From NCBI GenBank assembly GCA_029010655.1, contig JAQXKW010000110.1, positions 1-12,280 on the forward strand: a stretch of DNA of 12,280 bases, read 5' to 3'. This DNA is from Clostridia bacterium. GTDB taxonomy: Bacteria > Bacillota > Clostridia > Oscillospirales > CAG-272. The position numbers and the translations under genes are program-made. The notes below the pieces were generated by a model. The model was not told the origin of the DNA. It searched no databases and saw only the letters and a program-made list of their open reading frames with translations. Below are positions 6,740 through 12,280 of this stretch, piece after piece; the first letter of the stretch is position 1, and every line of letters starts with the position of its first letter.

Positions 6740-8674
6740 CTATTTAAGATTAACATATTTGGATTCGTATTTAAGGGGCGCAAATTCTCTGCCGCCCGGC
6801 TCGAAAAATTTGCCGAAAAACTCTATATACTGGAGTCGGCTGGTATGAACGTAGGTGCCGAGAATATTAACAAGGAAGTTTATTACGTGACCGATAAGGA
6901 ACACGAATACAAACAGAATTATTCCCGCCACCGTGGGACCGCCCATGGTTCCCAGAAGGTTTACAACGCTTGCGATAACTGCCGAAGCAAGTCCCAGCGC
7001 AAGTATTCTGGAATAGGAGAGAAGGTCCGATGCGTAGCTTACCAAATCGTAAAGACTTAAAAGTCCTTTTGCGAATTTCATGATTATATTCTTTTCGTGT
7101 CTGCCCTGAGTACACACCAGCATCAGCGCGCCCACGCCTGCCGTAACAAGCCCTGCGGTTGAAGAAACAAAGTATACTCCGATACCTGCGAAAAGTATCA
7201 GCCAGCTGCCCACGTCAAATATCGCGTCAAGTAAGTGTCCGTCTTTTACGAGAATATAGAATTTAATAAGCATTCCCGCTATAAGATGCACAGCGCCGAT
7301 AGCAAGTGACACCACAAGGAACGACATAGGCTGTTCTATCATATCGAACAGGAGCGCCGGACTTTCCACGTTCTCAACGCCGCCGAAATTCTGGCGGATT
7401 GCATTGGGAAGGTCTCCGAAATATCCGCCGAACAGCACGCCGCCCACGATACATGCCACCGCACAGAAGGCGAACATGGTCATCATGCGCTTCATGCCCT
7501 CCTTGGGGTGCATAAGCTTCAGCCCCAGCAGGCACCCTGCAAGAAGTATAACTCCGTAGCCCACGTCGGCGAACATAAGTCCGAATATGACCGCATAAAA
7601 CACGGACATTATCATTGTGGGGTCAAAGGTGCCGTATGCAGGCAGGGAGTACATGGAAAGCACAGGCTCGAAGTTTTTCGCAAAGGCGTTATTGTTAAGG
7701 CTTACGGGAACGTCGTCTCCCTCCCCGGGGTCCTCAAAGGAATATGCGGCGTCGTATGAGGTCAGCACCTTTGCCACCTTTTCCTCAGCTTTTTTGGGAA
7801 CCCAGCCTGTGAAAATAACGGTTTTTTCCGTATTGGCTCCCCCGCCCTTTGCCTCCGTTCTCTTAACACGGGACAAAAGGACGTCATGGTATGCCTTTAT
7901 ATCGGGGAGCTTGTCCGCAAGGCGTATTGCGGCTTTTTCTGCGTTTGCAAGCTCCGAGCGAACGGAGGAAAGCTCCTTTTTCAGCCTGTCTCTTTTTCCT
8001 GCGGCATAGCCCTCGCTCTCCGATGCGGCAACGGCGCATTTCGTAAAGCCCGACGAGGCGAGAACCTTTCGCACCGCCTCCTCAAAGGAAACGTGGAAGG
8101 TGACCGCCACTGCCGTCTGCCCCTTTGTGCCTCCGTCGGAGATTACCTGAAGAAGCGCCTCACAGCCGTCCAGCTTTCCCTCAATTACGTCAAGCTGTGC
8201 ATTGGAGGGAAGCGTTCCGCAAAGGGTTACGGTATGGACCGTTCTGTCCTCCGGAAGGGCTATATCCCAGCCTGCCCACGGGGAGAGCGCTTCGATTAAA
8301 GAAGCAAGTTCCGACGCCCTTGAGCTGAGGGAGGCAATTTTTGAGCTTTGCTCGTTTGCGGCCTTTACGGACGCTGAAACGATAACGTCAAGCCCTCCTT
8401 CAAAATCCTCTGCATTTCCCTCCTGCGGAGGAGAAAACATGGAGTATTTTCTTGTGTCATAGGGCATCAAAAACTCAATGGCACGCCGTACGGCGGCAAG
8501 CTCCGCCGCAAGTGCGGCGCTTTCCTCGGACACATCCGAGGAAGAAAGCTCGGCGCTTTCCGTATCGGTTCTTGTCAGTTCCACCAACGACAGCTTCTGG
8601 AGGGCTCTCATGAGACGGTCCGCATCGCTTTTCAGCACTGCGCAGGACAGCTTTTTCATCTCACTTACTGCCAT
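6740..8674 (-). CDS. ntpI: V/A-type ATPase membrane subunit I (a-subunit, ion half-channels)
   Basis: This is the stator membrane subunit that holds the ion half-channels and anchors the peripheral stalks. The product has 644 residues. The cytoplasmic N-terminal domain (about 1-345) is rich in coiled coil. About seven to eight membrane helices follow from about 350. VIFGLMFADVGYG (362-374) is the family's first membrane signature. SYSRILALGLA at 553-563 carries R556, the likely essential arginine that faces the rotor carboxylate. HTSRLQYIEFFGKFFEPGG (610-628) is the conserved C-terminal motif. The ATG at 8674-8672 lies inside the last codons of the H gene, overlapping it by 10 bases, so coupled translation is likely. 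The C terminus is complete (TAG). Confidence 0.97.
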   Translation of the reverse strand: MAVSEMKKLSCAVLKSDADRLMRALQKLSLVELTRTDTESAELSSSDVSEESAALAAELAAVRRAIEFLMPYDTRKYSMFSPPQEGNAEDFEGGLDVIVSASVKAANEQSSKIASLSSRASELASLIEALSPWAGWDIALPEDRTVHTVTLCGTLPSNAQLDVIEGKLDGCEALLQVISDGGTKGQTAVAVTFHVSFEEAVRKVLASSGFTKCAVAASESEGYAAGKRDRLKKELSSVRSELANAEKAAIRLADKLPDIKAYHDVLLSRVKRTEAKGGGANTEKTVIFTGWVPKKAEEKVAKVLTSYDAAYSFEDPGEGDDVPVSLNNNAFAKNFEPVLSMYSLPAYGTFDPTMIMSVFYAVIFGLMFADVGYGVILLAGCLLGLKLMHPKEGMKRMMTMFAFCAVACIVGGVLFGGYFGDLPNAIRQNFGGVENVESPALLFDMIEQPMSFLVVSLAIGAVHLIAGMLIKFYILVKDGHLLDAIFDVGSWLILFAGIGVYFVSSTAGLVTAGVGALMLVCTQGRHEKNIIMKFAKGLLSLYDLVSYASDLLSYSRILALGLASAVIASVVNLLGTMGGPTVAGIILFVFVFLIGHVINFLVNILGTYVHTSRLQYIEFFGKFFEPGGREFAPLKYESKYVNLK

Positions 8675-8985
8675 TTTTCAAAAATCCCCCTGATTATCTC
8701 GTCAGATGCGGCGTCTGTATTGTGTGCGGCGTCTGCCACCATTCTTTTCGCCTCAACACGGGCGGTATTTACGCCGCTGTCGATTATGCCGTCCGCTTTT
8801 TTTGCGGCATTTTCTTCGGCTTCTTTGAGTAGTGCCGCCGCCTTGTCGGAGGCGGCCTTTTGTGCGTCTGCCGCTCCCTTTTCCGCGTCGGCTCTCATTT
8901 CGGCGGCTTTCTTACGGGCGTCTGCCACAAAATCCGCCGCAGCCCTTTCCGCCGCTTTTATCTTTTCAATAGCTTCGTTTGTCAC
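8665..8985 (-). CDS. ahaH: V/A-type ATPase subunit H/G (peripheral-stalk coiled coil)
   Basis: This short 106-residue protein is almost entirely a charged, alanine-rich coiled coil (for example AAADFVADARKKAAEMRAD). It matches the G/H subunit that forms the peripheral stalk with E (called NtpF in E. hirae). It is the first gene of the operon. The start is GTG at 8985-8983: an in-frame TGA immediately precedes it, no in-frame ATG occurs until about residue 29, and AAAAGGA lies about 9 bases upstream. The coding end overlaps ntpI by 10 bases. Alanine-rich coiled coils are low in sequence specificity, so the assignment depends strongly on its place directly before ntpI. Confidence 0.88.
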   Translation of the reverse strand: MTNEAIEKIKAAERAAADFVADARKKAAEMRADAEKGAADAQKAASDKAAALLKEAEENAAKKADGIIDSGVNTARVEAKRMVADAAHNTDAASDEIIRGIFEKWQ

Positions 8986-9033
8986 TCAGCACCATCCTTT
9001 TCGGTAAAAATATTACAGTACCCGATAATAATT

Positions 9034-9062
9034 ATTATACCACAGCATTTATGGGATTTCAA
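9034..9062 (-). promoter_or_regulatory. Sigma-A-type promoter of the V-ATPase operon
   Basis: On the minus strand, TTGAAA (9062-9057) is followed by a 17-base spacer and a perfect TATAAT (9039-9034). The -10 is preceded by TGG, an extended -10. Just upstream (about 9065-9093) the DNA is very AT-rich, resembling an UP element. Transcription would start near 9027, about 40 bases before the GTG of the first gene. It is the only strong promoter seen for the operon. Confidence 0.85.
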
Positions 9063-9236
9063 GGTTTTTTACCCATAATTTTGTATATATTTGCTTTGGG
9101 CGGCGGTCTTTCTCCGGGGATTATGTGCATTTTTAATCAAAAGAGCCCTAAACTGTGCTTTTGCCGCCTTTCACGGGTATAAACATAACGGATAACAGTT
9201 TTTTGTCTCTCATAATTATAATGCCTTCTTCCGTTA

Positions 9237-9324
9237 AATAATACGGTCAAAACCGCATAATATGGGCAAAATACGGTCAAATCCCGTGATTTGAGTGGCA
9301 AATGCCCCATTATTCCGTATTATT
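9237..9324. repeat. Nested inverted repeat with internal 12-bp direct repeat
   Basis: The outer arms AATAATACGG (9237-9246) and CCGTATTATT (9315-9324) are perfect 10-bp complements. Inside, ATAAT/ATTAT and GGGCA/TGCCC (9257-9268 with 9303-9313, small bulge) can pair. At the centre TCAAATC-CCGT-GATTTGA (9277-9294) is a perfect 7-bp hairpin. Superimposed is a 12-bp direct repeat AATACGGTCAAA at 9240-9251 and 9270-9281, exactly 30 bases apart. It lies in the divergent intergenic region, about 120 bp upstream of the glycosidase-like gene. It could be a regulator-binding region, a structured RNA or the remnant of a small palindromic mobile element. No trailing U-run supports a terminator. Confidence 0.6.
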
Positions 9325-9386
9325 GTCCGCATTGAAGGAAACAGGAGAAAAAAACCGTTTTATTTAATTATTTTCTTCAATATGAC

Positions 9387-9415
9387 TTGATTATATCAGA
9401 AAAATTTGTTAAAGT
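9387..9415 (+). promoter_or_regulatory. Weak candidate promoter for the glycosidase-like/AEC pair
   Basis: TTGATT (9387-9392) and TAAAGT (9410-9415) are separated by 17 bases in an AT-rich stretch, placing a start site about 23 bases before the ATG. Each box matches the sigma-A consensus at only four of six positions, so activator help or another promoter is plausible. A small palindrome TGAT-TAT-ATCA (9388-9398) overlaps the -35 box and could be an operator. Confidence 0.35.
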
Positions 9416-9431
9416 TTAGTATATATCAGTT

Positions 9432-9437
9432 AAGGAG
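9432..9437 (+). promoter_or_regulatory. Ribosome binding site deciding the start at 9445
   Basis: AAGGAG ends seven bases before the ATG at 9445. This selects that codon over the upstream in-frame TTG at 9406, which has no such site. Confidence 0.85.
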
Positions 9438-9444
9438 CCTTCCT

Positions 9445-11535
9445 ATGGAAACAGTAAAATATACGCTTAACAATACGACCTTTACCTTTGACCGTGACAC
9501 GGGTGCTCTTGAGAGCTTGGATTTTCCCGGAGTTTCCTCAATGGTATCGGGCGGAAAAGGTCTTTTCGACCTTGCCTGGCCCGTTCACACGGACTACGAC
9601 ATTCAGCGTGCCAACCCTACGGCGCCATACCGCAAGTGTGCGCCCCGTTTTGACTTCGACGGCACGACACTGACCCTGACCTACGATGCGGTGCCCGCCA
9701 CAATGCCCATTCCCGACGGTATGACGGAATTTGACGGCGGCGTTAAGGCGACGGTATATCTGCGTGCGTGCGAGGACGGCAAGTCCGTTGCCATGAGAAT
9801 ACACATAGTGAATAATTCAAACGCCAAGGTGGAGCAGGTGCTTTTCCCCGACATTAACGGCATTGTTCCCACCATGGACGAGGACCACGCAAGGCTTACC
9901 ATGATGGGCGGCTCCTGCAATCCCTTTACGGAGCTTCGCTCCACCCCTCAGTCCCGTGAGACCTTCTTCGCATGGACGGAAAGCTGTGCGGGCAGAATGT
10001 ATGAGGCAGGGGGCTTTCAGCAGGGTCCCTACATCGGCCGCTGGTACGATATGGGAAGCAGAAAGGGCGGCTTTTCCATGTATAGGCGCCATTGGGGCTG
10101 GGGTCCCGACGACCCTGAGAAAAAGCACATGGGCAACAGTGAAAACCTTTGGGTAAAGCTTGACAACAGAACAAAAAAGCTCCGCATTGCCGCTCTCCGA
10201 TACACAGACGTTGAAAAGGGCGGAGAATACGACTCCGGCGAATACGTGCTGACCGCCCACAAGGGCACATGGATTGAAGGAGTGGGCGCATACAAGGAAT
10301 ACGCCCTTTCCAACATACACCGTGTGGTTGATGTTCCTCAGCGTGCAAAGGAAATGTTAGGGTTCCGCACAATATTCATGTCCAACGGCTACCCCAAGGA
10401 CCCCACCGACTACTGCTGGAAATACGACGACATGCCGAAAATTGCGGAGGATATGGTGGAGCACGGTCTCTACGACATGAACGTGTGGGGGCAGTTCTGG
10501 TATTTTCTCCCCTTCTCAAAGGACTTATTCTATCCGGAGTGGGGCGGCTTTGACAACTGGAAAAAGAATGCGGACACGGTCCGCAGTATGGGAGTTACCA
10601 TAACGCCTCTGGTTTCATGGATTTCCGCCTGGAGCGAAACGGCGGAAAGATACGGAATCCACGAGCGTTCCGGCTCATGGGCGGAAACACCCAAATCTAT
10701 CCCCATGTTCAAGGCGAAATACTGCCAGCGCTGGAGCTGTTATCAGCATCATGACCACGACCTGCCCCAATGGCAGCAGGATATACGGGAGGGACTGCGG
10801 TTTATCCGTGACGTCTGCGGCTGTCCCGATATTTGCTGGGATCAGTACGTTCTGGGCGACAACAACAACGAGATTATCCACGACATTATAAACGAATACA
10901 GAGAGGAAACGGAGAAAATGTACCCCGGCTCCCTGTTCTCCTCGGAATGTACCCTGTGGTACGAATCGGACGTAGACAACACGGACTTTACGTGGAACTG
11001 GCTGTACTGGCCGGGCAGAGGGGATTTCCGTCCCTACATGCACATTATCCGCACCCTGCGCCCCAACATGAACGTGGACTCAACCCCCTCTTATGTTAAG
11101 TTCATCTTCATGGATAACCTGATGATGAATGTATATCCCACCCGTCCCGAGGACTACAACGGCTCGGCGCTGATTTCCGAATATCCCGAATTTTCAAAGG
11201 CGGTCAAAACCTGCGCCCGTCTCAGAAAGGAATATCTCTCATATTTCGTTGACGGACTTATGATTTCCGACTGCGCCGTAGACGGCGATGTTCCCTGCCG
11301 TGTTACGGGTTATCTGAAAGAGGATACAAAGGATATGCTTATGATAGCTTATAAGCATACAGACGGAGAGGTCACATTGCCCTTTAACTTCGATTATTTC
11401 ACCGACCGTCAGGACTACACCTACACCGTCAAGGACGAGGAGGACTGCGTCCTCGCCGAGGGCAAAATCGGCAGAAGCGGAGAAATCACCTTTTCCGGCA
11501 ACAAAGACATGCTTTACATGATTGAAATCAAATGA
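9445..11535 (+). CDS. Cytoplasmic glycoside-hydrolase-like protein (probable DUF6259 family)
   Basis: The product is a 696-residue soluble protein with no signal peptide or membrane helix. An N-terminal beta-sandwich-like region (about 1-320, many aromatic residues) is followed by a predicted TIM barrel (about 325-600). A short C-terminal beta domain (about 610-696) completes it. The overall look resembles DUF6259 proteins, related in fold to glycosidases such as GH36/GH101. This is recognition by pattern, not a search. D466 in DICWDQYVLGDNN and E501 in SLFSSECTLWYESD sit 35 residues apart at likely barrel strand ends. They are candidate nucleophile and acid/base, similar to the Asp/Glu pair of GH101; this is inference. 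A cytosolic location implies an imported or internally made glycoside as substrate. Its stop overlaps the AEC permease start (ATGA), so the two are probably co-translated. Confidence 0.75.
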   Translation: METVKYTLNNTTFTFDRDTGALESLDFPGVSSMVSGGKGLFDLAWPVHTDYDIQRANPTAPYRKCAPRFDFDGTTLTLTYDAVPATMPIPDGMTEFDGGVKATVYLRACEDGKSVAMRIHIVNNSNAKVEQVLFPDINGIVPTMDEDHARLTMMGGSCNPFTELRSTPQSRETFFAWTESCAGRMYEAGGFQQGPYIGRWYDMGSRKGGFSMYRRHWGWGPDDPEKKHMGNSENLWVKLDNRTKKLRIAALRYTDVEKGGEYDSGEYVLTAHKGTWIEGVGAYKEYALSNIHRVVDVPQRAKEMLGFRTIFMSNGYPKDPTDYCWKYDDMPKIAEDMVEHGLYDMNVWGQFWYFLPFSKDLFYPEWGGFDNWKKNADTVRSMGVTITPLVSWISAWSETAERYGIHERSGSWAETPKSIPMFKAKYCQRWSCYQHHDHDLPQWQQDIREGLRFIRDVCGCPDICWDQYVLGDNNNEIIHDIINEYREETEKMYPGSLFSSECTLWYESDVDNTDFTWNWLYWPGRGDFRPYMHIIRTLRPNMNVDSTPSYVKFIFMDNLMMNVYPTRPEDYNGSALISEYPEFSKAVKTCARLRKEYLSYFVDGLMISDCAVDGDVPCRVTGYLKEDTKDMLMIAYKHTDGEVTLPFNFDYFTDRQDYTYTVKDEEDCVLAEGKIGRSGEITFSGNKDMLYMIEIK

Positions 11536-12280
11536 GTGAAATTACGCATAAAATAATCATTATGTTCGTCATAATGATGGTGGGAGTGCTGTGCGGAAAA
11601 GCGAAGCTCATAACACCGGAGGCAAACAAAAAGCTTGCCGATGTTCTGCTTTTCCTGGTTTCTCCCATGATAACCTTTCTTTCCTATCAGCGGGAATATT
11701 CCTCGGCTGTTGCGGTAAATCTTCTGATAGCTCTTTTGCTGGCGATAGTTACCTATGCCGTAATGATCGGCATCTCAAATCTTATCATCGGCAAAAAATC
11801 CCGTGACCGTGAGGTGGAAATTCTGTGCGCCGTTTTCTCAAACTGCGCTTTTATGGGAATTCCCATAGTTGAGAGCGTTTTCGGCGCAGACGGCATAATA
11901 TTCTTAACCATGTATATAACCGTTTTCCACCTGCTGTCGTGGACCTACGGAATTTCTCTTTTGACGGGAGAGCGCTCTGCAAAGGACACTCTGCGCCATC
12001 TTATGACCCCTGCGGTTATCTCCGTTTTTCTGGGACTTATTTTCTTCTTCTGCCGCATACCCCTGCCCCAGTTTATCCGGGAGCCCTTTCAGCTTATCGG
12101 CGACATGAACACCCCTCTCGCCATGCTGGTGGCGGGAGCCACCCTTTCGGGAACGTCCCTGAAGGAGCTGTTCAGCCGTCCGAGAATACTTTATATTTCC
12201 GCTTTAAGGCTTCTGCTGTTTCCGGCAATAACCGCCCTTCTTGCCGCCGGTCTTGTAAAGCTGGGGGCAGACCCCATGTC
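11532..12280 (+). CDS. AEC (auxin efflux carrier) family permease, partial
   Basis: The first 249 codons of a membrane transporter run off the right edge. Family members are about 300-320 residues, so roughly 60 residues are missing. The product begins MSEITHKIIIMFVIMMVGVL with no cleavable signal. Family signatures are NCAFMGIPIV at 104-113 and NTPLAMLVAGATL at 193-205, followed by the helix RLLLFPAIT (226-234). About seven hydrophobic segments are visible. AEC permeases move organic anions such as malate or malonate, amino acid-related compounds or auxin-like molecules across the inner membrane. The substrate here is unknown. The ATG at 11532 overlaps the preceding TGA, and no clear ribosome binding site precedes it, so translation probably depends on the upstream gene. 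Confidence 0.9.
   Translation, partial: MSEITHKIIIMFVIMMVGVLCGKAKLITPEANKKLADVLLFLVSPMITFLSYQREYSSAVAVNLLIALLLAIVTYAVMIGISNLIIGKKSRDREVEILCAVFSNCAFMGIPIVESVFGADGIIFLTMYITVFHLLSWTYGISLLTGERSAKDTLRHLMTPAVISVFLGLIFFFCRIPLPQFIREPFQLIGDMNTPLAMLVAGATLSGTSLKELFSRPRILYISALRLLLFPAITALLAAGLVKLGADPM

Larger units (their letters stand above)
8986..9444. other. Divergent intergenic region (459 bp)
   Basis: This region separates the ATPase operon from the plus-strand pair. It holds the ribosome binding site and promoter of the ATPase operon (up to about 9095) and the nested inverted repeat at 9237-9324. The leader of the plus-strand genes (about 9385-9444) follows. Between 9095 and 9236 nothing recognisable was found. 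A 67-residue open frame at 8979-9182 overlaps the promoter and has no family resemblance. Confidence 0.7.

Noticed and set aside
5161..8225. Shared GGAAGCGTTCCGCAA string in ntpC (about 5161) and ntpI (about 8209)
   Set aside because: Both encode a CGTLP peptide with the same codons, but the flanks differ and the proteins are unrelated. Chance convergence is the simplest reading.
8979..9182. 67-residue plus-strand open frame
   Set aside because: It overlaps the first codons and the promoter of the ATPase operon, lacks a good ribosome binding site and resembles no family.
9217..9222. TATAAT on the plus strand in the intergenic region
   Set aside because: No -35 box at 16-18 bases upstream, and it is more than 220 bases from the next start codon in AT-rich DNA.
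9406..9444. Upstream TTG start extending the glycosidase-like protein by 13 residues
   Set aside because: The ATG at 9445 has AAGGAG at ideal spacing. The extension lies in the AT-rich leader and overlaps the candidate promoter.

Overview
The window is dominated by a complete nine-gene V/A-type (vacuolar/archaeal-type) ATPase operon on the minus strand, in the order H-I-K-E-C-F-A-B-D, read from about 9030 down to 204. The subunit order, AAGGA/AGGAG-type ribosome binding sites, a sigma-A-like promoter and roughly 50% GC suggest an anaerobic, fermentative Clostridia-type Firmicute, possibly an uncultured gut member. This is inference from gene content; no rRNA or other taxonomic marker is present.

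Left edge (1-203): positions 1-172 hold the last 56 codons of a second, plus-strand copy of the D subunit gene. It converges tail to tail on the operon's own ntpD, and both share one bidirectional terminator hairpin (174-202). The two tails are nearly identical: two differences in 154 aligned bases, both synonymous, followed by a short in-frame indel region before the stop. This is the most striking structure in the window. It is either the end of a recent inverted duplication, possibly of the whole operon, or a fold-back join made by an assembler at the palindromic terminator.

Middle (204-8985): the genes are tightly packed, and several overlap or abut. The exception is a 139-bp gap with hairpins between the F and A subunit genes, ahead of the catalytic A-B-D block. 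The proteolipid K keeps every residue known to bind Na+ in Enterococcus hirae NtpK, so the enzyme is predicted to be a Na+-translocating pump.

Right side (8986-12280): a 459-bp divergent intergenic region carries a strong minus-strand promoter for the ATPase operon and a nested inverted repeat with an internal 12-bp direct repeat. It separates the operon from a plus-strand pair. The first gene of the pair encodes a 696-aa predicted cytoplasmic glycosidase-like protein, probably of the DUF6259 TIM-barrel group. Its stop overlaps by 4 bp (ATGA) the start of an auxin efflux carrier (AEC) family permease that runs off the right edge. The permease and glycosidase-like protein are probably co-translated, suggesting import or export of a metabolite linked to intracellular glycoside breakdown. 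The substrate cannot be read from the sequence.
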